A stretch of DNA of 64,000 bases, taken from assembly GCA_907163375.1 (NCBI GenBank), contig CAJQUW010006771.1, positions 186,001 through 250,000 of the forward strand. Reading direction: 5' to 3'. The notes beneath the pieces were generated by a model that was not told the DNA's origin, ran no database searches, and was given only the letters and a program-made list of their open reading frames with translations. The translations under genes and the position numbers were made by a program. This DNA is from Prostheceraeus crozeri (taxonomy: Eukaryota > Platyhelminthes > Polycladida > Euryleptidae). Shown here in pieces: positions 1 through 9,232 of this stretch (position 1 is the stretch's first letter; every line of letters begins with the position of its first letter).

Positions 1-1
1 C

Positions 2-443
2 GGTGGTGAGTTTACTGGCAACATGCGCCGCAGACTGTTGAAACGTGTTGATAGTCTGAGAGATGTCGGACATAGTTCTCCACAACACACATCGTTGATT
101 GACCAGTTCGCAAAATTGCTTTCTGCGTTCGATGTTGTTGTCAATCAATGTTTCGGTAAAATTCTTTACCCAGATTTTGAAGAATCTATCAAAAACTTTC
201 AGAACGCATACTTACAGACTGGAATAAACGTGACTACAGCAGTTCACAGTGTTCGTACACTTGGTTCAATTTTGCAAGCTTAAGAAGTGCAGTTTGGCAC
301 ATTTTAGCGAACAAGCGTCAGAAGCTGTGCACTCCGATTTTGATCGATTGTGGCTATCGTGTGGAAAAGTTGGCTATAATCATGACAAATTCAAAACTCG
401 TCTCTTGGACTGTGTAATAAGGTATAATTCACGGCACCAGTAA
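2..443 (+). pseudogene. Repeat-derived protein fragment, frameshifted
   Basis: An open frame enters from the window edge and runs to about 250. It then continues in another frame from about 249 to 443, so one frameshift splits it. The second part has the motif HFSEQASEAVHSDF and ends in RYNSRHQ. As I recall, this layout (FSEQ, then VH-DF, then YNS-H) is common in uncharacterised repeat-derived proteins of aquatic invertebrates. I do not know its function. The 5' part lies outside the window. No terminal repeats are visible here, so the parent element cannot be classified. Confidence 0.45.
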
Positions 444-2079
444 ATTTTCACAAATCATAACTCGAGTGTTCATTGTTTAAGTTAGTGTCTCAACCATTTG
501 TAATTTTCTGATTGTCATTTTACGGTAGGTGATGGATATTACAATTTATGTCCTTTTTTCTGTTGTGAAATGGCCTTATAGAATAGATGGATATAGGTAC
601 TCGTACATATAGCATGCATGAAAATAATGATTTTTGTACTATTAGATAAATGAATGCAGTCAACATTTGTTTTCTATCTAATTGTTATGGTCGAGTATTT
701 TCTTTATTTCATATCATAGAAACGATATGGACACGTATCTGCAGTATTGATTCGGTAAATAGGATCAAGGATGATATAAATTACACTACATTTATATAAA
801 TTTCCGTAGACCAACTACATGACGGTACTTGTGTAATCATGTTCTACATAAATAGTAGGCCTATTTAATTTCTCGAAATCCTCGGGCCATATGGATATCT
901 ATGGCATTGTAGATTCTTACTTTATTCAGATAAAACAATAATAGTGCTTAATTAAGTAAATTGTGCTACGATGGTGCTGCACTGCCAACTGATTTAGCTT
1001 CACATTTGTGAAAATTGTTTTTTTTGTGGTGCAAAAATGGTCATTTCAGGTCAATATCGATATCTATGATTTTTTCGAAAATAGCTCTTAGAGGATTTCG
1101 GAGACATATCACACGAGTAACTGTATACCCTAAGGATCTCAAAAATAGCCTGCAATAAGGGGTCACATTTTAAAAGTTTTAGACCCCCTTCCGGTGAAGT
1201 GTGCACTGTGTTGGTATCCGGGCCCCAATTTTGACATAAAAACCGGTGGAGTTATTTACAAGAGGAAACATCCCAAGTCGTTGCTTTTATCAGCTTGATA
1301 GCAAGCCGTGATTTACAAGCGTTTTGCAATGGAGATGTTTAGGTGCCACCCATGACAAGATAGCCAAGACTCAACCGATTGGCGTTCAAAGTGCTACGTT
1401 GAGAACTGTGTCAAATGCCCAACATGAGTTACCCCAGAGGTTTCGATTTGAAATATAACACACTCCCTTGCCACACTTATCACTACGGCATCATCCGCCG
1501 TCCCGAAGAAACACCCTGTCATTGGAATATTACAGCAAAACTCTCCGTGCCATACTCGCTTTGAGTGAAAAGCCGCTTGTATCATGTAAAGACTGGCTCG
1601 TACACACTTATACATGCCTTCATTGACTTCAGCAGGGTCGAAAACCCCAGAAAAATTCCGAAAATAATGAATTTAAATTATTCAGCATTTAGTACTACTT
1701 ATGAAATTTTATAAGTAGTCTGTCACTATAGGTCTGATCAATAGCGATGGAATCTTTTTTGAATCAAGCCAAAAGGACGTGTAGAAGCAAAGTTACAAGC
1801 CTTTAAAGTTTTGGAGTCTTTTATGGCCTGGAGACGAAGGCCATCTCCTGGCTAACCTTTAAGTCTGACGCCTTTGCTGATATCAGCAATGAAATTTTCT
1901 AAGTCGGTTTAACCTGTAATTTGGAATGTCCGATGCCATCATCGGAGCTTCGGAGAGACGACCTACCTTTGACAATCTCTCTCGTCTTAATGAAAAGTCT
2001 CATTCGGTTCCCAGCTTATATAGTTTGTGGCGATCAGCTGATGACGTAATCTTCATCATCCAAAACTTTAAACACGTAT
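444..2079. other. Gene-free AT-rich stretch
   Basis: No coding region, RNA gene or clear repeat boundary is visible. The only reading frames are short and carry no recognisable motif. The last few hundred bases grade into the repeat that follows. Confidence 0.5.
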
Positions 2080-3260
2080 ATCTCCGGTTCTAGTGCTCCG
2101 ATTGACTTCAAATTTTGACAGTCACGTTTTCTCGCTCTCACTGTCTGCGATGACCAGAAGCCGAGTTGAAAAAACTCTGTCGTTTTTTCAATGGTTCAAA
2201 AATCTTGGAAAATGCGCAAAAATTCGATTTTTAACATGCTCTCATTCGGAAACGAAACCTTCCACGAATCTGAAAAGATAGGATACTAGAGAACAAGGTG
2301 CGGTCTTGCCCCTAAAAGAAACCCGAGCTCTTCATTTACTTCCATTCCTGAGTGAGTCGTCATCAAAGTAGACTACAATTTAACATTTTCACGAAAAAAT
2401 CCCGTGTGGAGACCCAGTGTGAAGAAAATTTTTGACTTTTACTCTCCGATTCACTTGAAACTCAACCTCTAGATGCAGAATTGCACGCTAATTCCAAATC
2501 TGGTCTCCGTTTTCCCATCCGAGGCTTCGTTCACCCGCTAGATGCATTTTCATAAAAATTCTAACTCTGTCGTTTTTCGGTGATGGGCAAAAATCTTAAA
2601 GTCACTGTCACACCCCAACGCACGAACGTAGGGACACGCCGTTCTTCCATTGAATTTTATCACTCTTAGCTTTCAAACGAGCTATTGCACGACTTTCTAC
2701 GATCTCTAGAACCAAAGTTGGAAGTCTCGTCCAGAGGGGGGGTCAGAACTTTTTCTCTCCGATTGAGCTGGAAACAACCGTCCTAATCGAAAATTTCACG
2801 TAGACTCCAAATCTGCCCTCCGTTTTCCATCCGAGGCCTCCTTCATGCCGAAAAACGGCCTTTCTCATCCCAAAACGTCCAAAACCCACCTTTTTCTAAC
2901 TCTGGCGGTTTTCAGAGATTCCTACCCTTGCCTCACAGGAGAACTCCTCCTTCCTTCCTTCCTTCCTTCCAAACCCAAAATTTCACGTAGACTCCGAATC
3001 TGCCCTCCGGTTTCCCATTCGAGCACTCCTTTATGTCGAAAAACGGCCTTTCTCATCCCAAAACGACCAAAACCCACCTTTTCTAACTCTGTCATTCCTA
3101 GATTCCCACCTTTGCCTCACAGGAGAACTCCTCCTTCCTTCCTTCCTTCCTTCCAGAAGGGGGTAGGGAACGTTTTCCTCCTCACGGACCCATTCCTCCC
3201 AACACATCCTTGGCCATCTCCCTTCTTCCTTCCTTCCAGAGGGGGGGCTGAGTCAGCATG
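2080..3260 (-). repeat. Degenerate relative of the Polinton subterminal repeats
   Basis: On this strand the text reads through cues such as ctccgattgacttg, ccgttttcccatccgagg, aactctgtcgttttt, tagctttcaaacgagctatt and gatctctagaaccaaagttgg. The same cues, in the same order, appear on the opposite strand at about 5770-6250 inside the left end of the Polinton. The stretch therefore looks like an older, inverted copy of that subterminal region, perhaps a solo end of a related element. From about 2790 it contains two tandem units of roughly 187 bp, each ending in a run of CCTT repeats (about 2949-2970 and 3134-3156). The homology is by eye and divergence is substantial. Confidence 0.6.
2790..3165. 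repeat. Two tandem ~187-bp units with CCTT microsatellite
   Basis: Unit one starts with aaaatttcacgtagactcc at 2790 and unit two with the same word at 2977. Both continue through gaaaaacggcctttctcatc and cctcacaggagaactcctcc, then end in (CCTT)n. An apparent 138-residue open frame here is only the translation of the repeat. Confidence 0.75.
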
Positions 3261-3261
3261 A

Positions 3262-5000
3262 TGACTCATCGTTGCACATTTTGTCCTTGATTTTGTCAGG
3301 GGATTACTACTAAAAGCATTTCACCTTCAAACATTCCACATTTAAACATAACATATTCACTACTGATCGCTTTCAGAATTCTAAGCAGGAACAATGTGAT
3401 GCATGAAGTATTGTAAGTCTGTATTACCGGTGCGACACTTATGATAAGTTTCTTAACTCTATTTTATGTTCTATTCTAAGCACGTACAATAAAAATATCA
3501 ATTGCATCCAATTAGGAATATGAGAGGTGCATTTCATGTAATGGGTCTAATAGAGTCATTATTCAAATTGATAATAGGCTACTCGTATTATGCGACTATG
3601 TAGGCCCAAGTAGCCGAATTCGATAAAGTGAAAAATGCAAAACTTGGAATGAGTCTGTTCAAACACTGATGGTAAATAATTACAATTAATTGATTGATGA
3701 TGACAATCAACTGCAGTCATCAAATAATTACGATTAATTGATTGGCATAGCTACATAATTGTAATTAATTGATTACCTCCTGTTGCAATTAAAATCAATT
3801 GATCGCTTACCCAAAATAATTGCAGTGAATTTTCAACATCCCATGACAATATCACGCATGTCATCTGCCAGCTGTCAGGCCCTTTTCTCCCTTCTATTCC
3901 AAAACTCTATCCTCAGCATTCCTCTTCTCTTGGTCGTAAGACTTTCAATCCTCAAAGCATACCCCTTCTTATTCCTCTTGTGTGTCATGCTTCATAGTCA
4001 CCTGTGTCAATAAGCGATAATGTTTAATGTATATCTCAACCATTGGATGCTGCCGGTTGCTTTTTATCAGGCATCCGATGTTCTGTCCAACTTTTTCTCC
4101 AAATCTACATTTCGCATGCCTCTAGTCGTCTGATGTCATAAGGCTCCACATCTCCGATTCAAACAGCAGCACACTCCAAATTAAGGTCATTCGTCATCCA
4201 TCTGCCTTCGAACAGTCTTGTCCATGGAGCTGCTCAATAACTCTTTTCTCGATTAGAGGTCCTCAGTTTTATAGAGGTTAATTGACGTAAATTTTTCAAA
4301 ATTTCAAAATTTCAACGATATGGCACTGCGATTACAATTATCGAACCGCGTCTGAAATTATTCTTGCATTCTGAAAGTCCAAAGAAATTGCTTCCTGACA
4401 TCGTTGACAAAGTTGATGAACTTGAGTTGAAACTTGATAATAGCAGGGACATCTATGAGAGCATTAATGCATGTAACAGAAAAATGAATTGTTTACAACT
4501 TGTTTCATGGTTTTATCCTGGTGCGCACAAACTACTGTCATTTCCACTATCACATTGCAGTTCTCTGCATTTTCATCAGTGTATTTATAAAGTGGATCTT
4601 GCATTGACAAACTTTGTATTGAATGTATTGAGATATCATTGCAGTTCCTCGCACTAGTGTAAGAACTCATTATCATGCAGGAAATGTTTATTACCGCATA
4701 GTTTTCAGTGTTTCCACCATACAAGGATATCCATGCACCATAATTGAAAGAAGTCTATGTTATTTGAAACACGTGACGCGAAACGTCAAATGTTTTAAGT
4801 ACCTAACATAGACAGTGAGTTCAAATACAGGTGGAAGCACGACAAGCTATGCGGCATTATATGCTCATTGACAAAATGTTTGAAACATTTACTTCTTAAA
4901 ATTCTTTCATTTTTGACTGGTATATATACATGTATGTATGACACCTTGATAATTTAGTCACAATCTCCACCAAGTCGCTAGCACAGAAAAACAACGCATG
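3262..5000. other. Gene-free stretch with AATTAATTGATT motif cluster
   Basis: No supported gene. At about 3675-3800 the word aattaattgatt recurs with attacaatt-type spacers, giving a small AT-rich tandem-like cluster. Short frames at 3783-4013 and 4364-4657 have no recognisable motifs. Confidence 0.45.
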
Positions 5001-5014
5001 TAGCAGATTCAACT

Positions 5015-5099
5015 TTAATAGAGCGTGTACCCCCCTCTAGCTTCAATACATTCAGTAATCCGAGAAGGCATGGATTCACAAAGCTTCTGAATGAAGGAT
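5015..5099 (-). pseudogene. Tc1-like transposase, C-terminal fragment (5' side of Polinton)
   Basis: This piece encodes the last ~27 residues of a Tc1-type transposase, ending ESMPSRITECIEARGG, then four residues and a TAA. Its N-terminal part lies 22 kb away at 27247-28181 on the same strand. The frame is continuous if the Polinton and one copy of the aaggat duplication are ignored. This proves that the Polinton inserted into a pre-existing Tc1 element. Confidence 0.93.
5094..5099. repeat. 6-bp target-site duplication, left copy (aaggat)
   Basis: The six bases directly before the left TIR are identical to the six directly after the right TIR (27247-27252). A 6-bp duplication is the usual footprint of Polinton integrase. 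Confidence 0.95.
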
Positions 5100-5735
5100 A
5101 GTAGTAAGTAAAACTCCACTTCTGGATAGCGCAAGATGGCCGCCATCGAAAAGTCGCTGACGTCCCCCCCCCCTCCTGTCCGTCGAGTCGGGCGTGGTGT
5201 GGCGTCGTGTTGCTTCGAGTCTGACGTCCCCCCCCCTCTGGCCGGCCGTCGTAGCGCGCGGTGATGTGCTGTCCAGGTTGGCGTGGTGTGCCGGCCAGTT
5301 TGGGAGGGTGGACCGTCGTAGCTCACCTGAAAAAATCCTAAGTGTCAGAGTGACTTTGTATGGACGAAATTTTGAAAATTTTCCAAAGTGTGGCATTTCG
5401 ACCTGGGACCTTCACCAAAACATTTTTCATCAAATTTCACTGACCCCCCACCCAACAGCAATCTTCTAACTTTGGTTCTAGTGGACGGATTTTGTCTTAC
5501 AGCTACTCGTTTGAAAGAGGAGAAAAAACTGCTCGACGACATTTTTGCCGCGAGTCAATCGGACCAGCCGTTCAAAAGTTAGAGCTGTTACAAGATTTTA
5601 GGTCGGAGCTCACCTGAAAAAATCCTAAGTGTCAGAGTGGCTTTGTGTGGGTAAAAGTTTGAAAATTTTCCAAAGTGTGGCATTTCGACCTGGGACCCTC
5701 ACCAAAGTTTGTTTCATCAAATTTCAGGGACCCCC
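5100..5735 (+). repeat. Polinton left terminal inverted repeat with internal tandem units
   Basis: The outer ~230 bp match the right end almost exactly, apart from C-run lengths and a few substitutions. From about 5330 it holds tandem units of roughly 280-290 bp. Each starts ctgaaaaaatcctaagtgtc, passes gtggcatttcgacctgggacc and a C-run, then ttctaactttggttctagtgg and cggaccagccgttc. The second unit starts near 5617. The right end has one more unit, so the two TIRs differ in repeat number. Open frames read across this region on either strand are not genes. Confidence 0.9.
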
Positions 5736-6300
5736 CCCCCTCGGGAGAGCTAGCTTCGATCTTGGCTTCCAGTGGACGGATTTTGTCATGCAATAGCTCG
5801 TTTGAAAGCTAAGAGTGAGACAAATTCACTGAAAGAATCGGCTTCGTTTAGATGTGAGACACCATTTAAGATTTGGGAGATTGGCGAAAAAACGACAGAG
5901 TTCGAATTTTGGTCGTTTTGGGCTGTAGCGCCAAAACGAACCATCGGATGGGAAAACGGACGCCAGATTCGGATTCAGCGTGAAATTCTGCATCGGTATG
6001 GTGAGTTTCAAGTCAATCGGAGAGAAAAATGTTCGCCTAGGTCCCCCCCCCCGGCACCGATCTTCCAACTTTGGTTCTAGAGATCGTAGAAAGTCGTGCA
6101 ATAGCTCGTTTGAAAGCTAAGATTGAGACAAATTCAGTGAAAGAAACGGCTTGTTCATATCTGTCTTCGTTTAGATGTGAGACGCCATTTAAGATTTTGG
6201 GAGATTGACGAAAAACGACAGAGTTAGAACTTCCCAAGAAACAGCTCCAGCGGGCGAATGAAGGCTCGGATTGGTAAACGAAGGCCAGATTTGGAATCAA
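5736..6300 (+). repeat. Polinton left subterminal repeat region
   Basis: Two diverged units carry the cues tagctcgtttgaaagctaag (about 5798 and 6100) and gacaccatttaagatt / gacgccatttaagatt (about 5858 and 6181), separated by a C-run. The 2080-3260 repeat is related in inverted orientation. I see no coding capacity. Confidence 0.65.
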
Positions 6301-6311
6301 CTTGATGTTAT

Positions 6312-6360
6312 TGTCCAATGAGGATCATCATCCAATGAGAATCAAGCATTTCTATATAAA
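6312..6360 (+). promoter_or_regulatory. Left early-type promoter: two CCAAT boxes and TATATAAA
   Basis: CCAAT occurs at 6315 and 6332, each in the context TCCAATGAG. TATATAAA follows at 6353-6360, and the leader exon lies about 100 bp downstream. The same octamer TATATAAA drives the rightmost leftward gene (26022-26029). The element encodes a TBP-like protein that could act on such boxes; that link is inference. Confidence 0.75.
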
Positions 6361-6460
6361 TAGCGAGCCTTCCACAGTGAGAATCATTCCATCGTTGAAT
6401 CACACGAGTGACGGACGCACATTTCCTCTCTCTAGTTCCCTATTCTATTATCCAACTAAA

Positions 6461-7143
6461 ATGGTAAGTCGCTACTTTCCTCCCTCTCCTCCCTTGAACG
6501 TAAACTTAATACAATCTTTTTTCATTTTCAGGCATCTACTCCATCTGCTGCACTAGTAGGAAAAAATGGCGGTCAAACGTTACAAGGTTCGCTACGATCA
6601 GATCATCTACAACTGAGGCCAGTGGAAGAAACAACCAAGGTACATAATCCTACACCGCTACAGCGTAAATTTAAACAAGTCTTGCGTTATGACGATCATA
6701 GCGTAGTACTCCAAACGGGAATGCTCCCTTCCACGGATGTCAAGATAATGCACAATCAGTATGGGGACTACATACTGATCCCCGTGAGTCCGTACATTCG
6801 CCACCAACTTGATATTATTGAGGAGTACGTGACATTAAATATGGACATTCCTACTCCTCTTGCTCAAGAGTGGAAGGCGAGAGATGACAAGGATACTCCC
6901 TATAGAAAGATTTGGGATGGCAATCAAATTTGCCTACCGATATCACATTGGTGCACTTACTATAAGAAGGAGGGAGATCATTCAACACCCATCACATGCG
7001 ACGAGCTCGGAGAAGGTACTTGGGATATCCTTTTCAAAGTGAATGGACTATATTATGGTCGGCACAAGGATAATAAAATAGCCTCTCCATGCATATGGAA
7101 TCCATCCTATATATTCCAAAACCACACAACGTGGACGACATAA
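6461..7143 (+). CDS. Polinton early-type protein, spliced start codon, function unknown
   Basis: The gene consists of ATG (6461-6463) followed at once by GTAAGT, a 68-bp pyrimidine-rich intron ending TTTTCAG at 6531, and an open frame from 6532 to the stop at 7143. That gives about 204 residues beginning M-ASTPSAALVG. The body has a hydrophobic-polar pattern such as YGDYILIPVSPYIRHQL and, near the end, GTWDILFKVNGLYYG. I do not recognise a family. Its position as first gene behind a strong promoter suggests an early product, and a DNA-binding role is possible but not shown. No ATG fits the frame upstream within exon 2, which is the main support for splicing. Confidence 0.75.
6464..6531 (+). 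other. 68-bp intron directly after the start codon
   Basis: The donor is ATG|GTAAGT and the acceptor TTTCATTTTCAG|GCATCT, with a run of pyrimidines between them. Splicing joins the start codon to GCA TCT ACT in the frame that stays open to 7143. The polymerase gene at the other side of the element has the same design. Confidence 0.8.
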
Positions 7144-7191
7144 TTGATCAAATCCTTAACAGCAGTGATACGAAGCGCAAGTCGGAGAAGA

Positions 7192-7392
7192 ATGCTGCAT
7201 CAAAACGCAAATCAAAGAAGGAGAATTACTAGTCCTTTCCTAACTCTACCCTATGACAATTCGCTTATGTGCTTTGAGTGTCGTAGACGTGGTCTTATTA
7301 GATACATTTTACTTCTTCGTTGCCATCATATCATTTGTGTATTTTGTCGTGAAAAGCATCGATGTAATTCTTCATTTTGTAATATGTTATAG
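7192..7392 (+). CDS. Small RING-like zinc-finger protein 1
   Basis: A 66-residue frame begins at the first ATG. The N-terminal third is basic. The rest has CFEC, then RCHHIICVFC, then CNSSFC, so cysteines and a histidine fall as C-x2-C, C-x-H-x2-C-x2-C and a final C pair, as in RING fingers. RING domains of this type usually act as ubiquitin E3 ligases. In a virus-like element a role in altering host proteins is plausible but unproven. It starts only 48 bp after the preceding stop and precedes an exonuclease-like gene on the same strand. A second small RING-like gene lies at 8632. Confidence 0.55.
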   Translation: MLHQNANQRRRITSPFLTLPYDNSLMCFECRRRGLIRYILLLRCHHIICVFCREKHRCNSSFCNML

Positions 7393-7420
7393 AACGTTTC
7401 CTTAGATGTGTAAATTTCCG

Positions 7421-7426
7421 TTTTAG
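7421..7426 (+). promoter_or_regulatory. Candidate 3' splice site for the exonuclease-like gene
   Basis: TTTTAG|GCTTCT is in frame with the downstream protein. Joining it to the ATG leader exon at 6463 would add M-A-S-I-I-I before the motif I strand. That would make the left unit alternatively spliced from one leader. RNA evidence is needed; the sequence only makes it possible. Confidence 0.45.
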
Positions 7427-7975
7427 GCTTCTATCATCATTTTTATGGATTGTGAGGGTGAACCTGTACAGGAGCTCAGTGCTATTGCTATGAACAATTG
7501 GACATATCAGATTGTCAGTGTCTATCATCAACATGCCAACTGCAATCCCAATGTTGATCAATGGGCGAGAAAACACATTCATGGACTTAATCTGAAATAT
7601 TTGCAAGACTATGGCTTTTCTTGTGAGAGTGCTCTTCTTATTGACTTTAAACGATGGTTAGCTGCTTTCAATGTTATACGCATCTTTTGTAATAATCCTG
7701 GTGAGGAGGGGAAAGTATTTCCCAATCTAATCATTGATGATATTTTGCTCCCGCCTTGGGATAGTAGAGTGAATCAACACTACCATGAAGTCACGAAACG
7801 TTTTAAGGATTTGTCTGTTCCTATTTTGTCTGTTCGTTGTAGTAGCTACGTTCATAACCAATGCTTCTTTCCTCCTTACCTCAACACTGCCAAAGTCCTG
7901 TATGGTTATCATTGCTCGCTGTATGATAGTTACCAGCTGTATCTATTTTATCTGTTTCAAACCATTGATTTATAA
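7427..7975 (+). CDS. DEDDh-type 3'-5' exonuclease-like protein
   Basis: The frame is open from a splice-acceptor-like TTCCGTTTTAG ending at 7426. The first codons GCT TCT mirror the M-A-S start of the first gene, so the same ATG leader exon may be spliced here; otherwise translation starts at the ATG at 7445. Near the N-terminus IIIFMDCEGEPVQELSAI fits exonuclease motif I (D-x-E). A middle stretch reads ARKHIHGLN. Near the C-terminus HCSLYD gives the H-x4-D of motif III. Motif II is unclear: FCNNPGEE sits where an Asp would be expected. The length of about 183 residues suits a single-domain enzyme. Likely role: trimming or proofreading DNA during replication, or degrading nucleic acid. Confidence 0.65.
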   Translation, partial: ASIIIFMDCEGEPVQELSAIAMNNWTYQIVSVYHQHANCNPNVDQWARKHIHGLNLKYLQDYGFSCESALLIDFKRWLAAFNVIRIFCNNPGEEGKVFPNLIIDDILLPPWDSRVNQHYHEVTKRFKDLSVPILSVRCSSYVHNQCFFPPYLNTAKVLYGYHCSLYDSYQLYLFYLFQTIDL

Positions 7976-8062
7976 TGCATGCTTGTTACCGTTATTCAAT
8001 ATATGTTACTATGAGAAGAGTTGTTGTTTTCATGCAATGGATGGGTTAGATAAAGGGCGATC

Positions 8063-8473
8063 ATGTCTTTCTCAAACGACTGCGGAACATTACATTTTCA
8101 TAGGCAAAGTTTAAAAGGAGCTGTTCAAGATTATGTGATAAATTTTCATAAAGATGAGACCGACATCGAAGCAGTGGTCGATGATGCTAGCACTCCATTT
8201 CTAGAGTTAATGAATACATTCTCTGATAGCATTGTCATGGCGCGATTAGTTGCGAAAATTAAGTTTAGTCATTTTGGAAAGGAAGAGGTGGAAAGTCGCT
8301 CTTTCCATTTTGCTTCTTATTCAATGGAAGTGGTAGATCACCCCGAAGAATTTTTTAAAAGACATATGATAAAAATTGCTGAACGTCTTAACGCATTTAA
8401 CCATCATGGTAGCAGTCTAGTGATTGAAGCGATTTCAGATATTCACATTCAACTTTCCATAAAGAAAAATTGA
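8063..8473 (+). CDS. Stand-alone homologue of the polymerase N-terminal domain
   Basis: The protein has 136 residues, beginning at ATG after a short gap. Its second half can be aligned by eye with residues ~170-260 of this element's own polymerase N-terminal part. Both contain S-x-EVVD, then an acidic/aromatic pair, a helix with H, FN followed by S-x-L, and a final I-x-I-x-LS strand. I know this domain as the segment in front of the zinc finger in Polinton-type polymerases of invertebrates, sometimes also found alone. Its biochemical role is unknown. Because the two copies are in one element, partner or regulatory function with the polymerase is a reasonable guess. The frame is intact. Confidence 0.55.
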   Translation: MSFSNDCGTLHFHRQSLKGAVQDYVINFHKDETDIEAVVDDASTPFLELMNTFSDSIVMARLVAKIKFSHFGKEEVESRSFHFASYSMEVVDHPEEFFKRHMIKIAERLNAFNHHGSSLVIEAISDIHIQLSIKKN

Positions 8474-8631
8474 AAATACAGTGGTACTTGATTGTAGCAC
8501 AACTGGTTTTCGAGCTATGTCTGCTCACTCTCGAAGTATATTCCTTCTGTACATGCGTCTATTATTTAGAAAAGGCTAGCAAATTCATATCTTCAAAAAG
8601 ACTTGCTATAGACATCAGTAACGGTGAAACT

Positions 8632-8799
8632 ATGTGTTGTGATGTATGTAAGCGAAAGGATGGAAATGAAAAGCGCATCTTCAAGAGATGTAAGCATGCT
8701 TTTTGTCAACGCTGTTTCATACGTAATTGCATTCAACTTTGCAAATGTAACCACTGTGATATTGCTCATTTCGAGTGTCACTTATGTCGCAATAGTTAG
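8632..8799 (+). CDS. Small RING-like zinc-finger protein 2
   Basis: A 55-residue protein starts at the ATG before MCCDVC. Cysteine/histidine groups are CCDVC, RCKHAFCQRC, CKCNHC and CHLC, which satisfy a RING-type C3HC4 spacing with an extra pair. The frame is open upstream to 8470 without an ATG that would suit, so a spliced extension is possible. It ends just before the octamer-like element that precedes the core-protein gene. Role as for the other RING-like gene: candidate ubiquitin ligase, unproven. Confidence 0.5.
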   Translation: MCCDVCKRKDGNEKRIFKRCKHAFCQRCFIRNCIQLCKCNHCDIAHFECHLCRNS

Positions 8800-8804
8800 T
8801 ACCT

Positions 8805-8812
8805 ATGCAAAT
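8805..8812 (+). promoter_or_regulatory. Octamer-like late motif (ATGCAAAT) before the core-like gene
   Basis: The motif lies 46 bp upstream of the start at 8851. It is one of six such sites, each shortly upstream of a virion or late-type gene. ATGCAAAT is also the binding site of POU/Oct factors. Confidence 0.5.
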
Positions 8813-8850
8813 GTGGTAAAGATAGGTTTTAGCAAATACTAACACGGAAA

Positions 8851-9201
8851 ATGGCGAAACGTAAAAGTCAAAAGTCTTCAAAGTTTTCTTCAGCCATTCA
8901 AGCTCTCCGACGAATGAAAGCAAATCAGCGATACAATGCTATACGACATGCCAACGATAAATTCATTCGTGAAATTATTTCTCATGTCAGAAAGTTGAGG
9001 ACGAAGAAATTAGCCCCAAAACAACGAAAGTTACTTAAGCGATATGCTACGAAATTGCGTTTCATCTCCAATCCTAAAGTCACCCTTCAAAGAAAGAGGA
9101 AAACTCTAACACAAAAGGGCGGTTTCCTTTCAGCAATACTTCCAATGTTAGCTCCTGTCGTGGGCAACCTATTGGGTAATATCTTTGGCTCTAGGCGTTA
9201 A
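8851..9201 (+). CDS. Basic core-like protein (pX-like)
   Basis: The protein has 116 residues and is very rich in Lys and Arg through residues 1-90 (AKRKSQKSSK at the start, LQRKRKTLTQK later). It ends with a GGFL motif and a hydrophobic segment, GGFLSAILPMLAPVVGNLLG, and a short basic tail. A basic body followed by GGFL and a hydrophobic C-terminal stretch recalls the precursor of the adenovirus minor core protein. Similar small proteins are common in invertebrate Polintons. The likely role is condensing the packaged DNA, with a membrane-active or processed tail. It is followed 31 bp later by the packaging ATPase. Confidence 0.65.
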   Translation: MAKRKSQKSSKFSSAIQALRRMKANQRYNAIRHANDKFIREIISHVRKLRTKKLAPKQRKLLKRYATKLRFISNPKVTLQRKRKTLTQKGGFLSAILPMLAPVVGNLLGNIFGSRR

Positions 9202-9203
9202 TT

Positions 9204-9211
9204 ATGCAAAT
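9204..9211 (+). promoter_or_regulatory. Octamer-like late motif (ATGCAAAT) before the ATPase
   Basis: It lies 29 bp upstream of the ATPase start and just past the stop of the core-like gene. Context attATGCAAATgttg. Confidence 0.5.
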
Positions 9212-9232
9212 GTTGAATCTCAAAGTATTAAA

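Noticed and set aside
2845..3261. 138-residue open frame in the CCTT-rich region
   Set aside because: It translates two copies of a tandem repeat and shows the repeat period in the protein.
4800..5014. Tc1 terminal inverted repeat on the left side
   Set aside because: I compared this with the sequence beyond 28181 and found no convincing inverted match, so Tc1 ends are not called.
5076..5582. Open frames on both strands in the left TIR, and their mirror images at 26890-27427
   Set aside because: They lie in the terminal repeats, appear twice, and have low-complexity Arg/Pro/Gly content; only the Tc1 tail at 5015-5099 is real.
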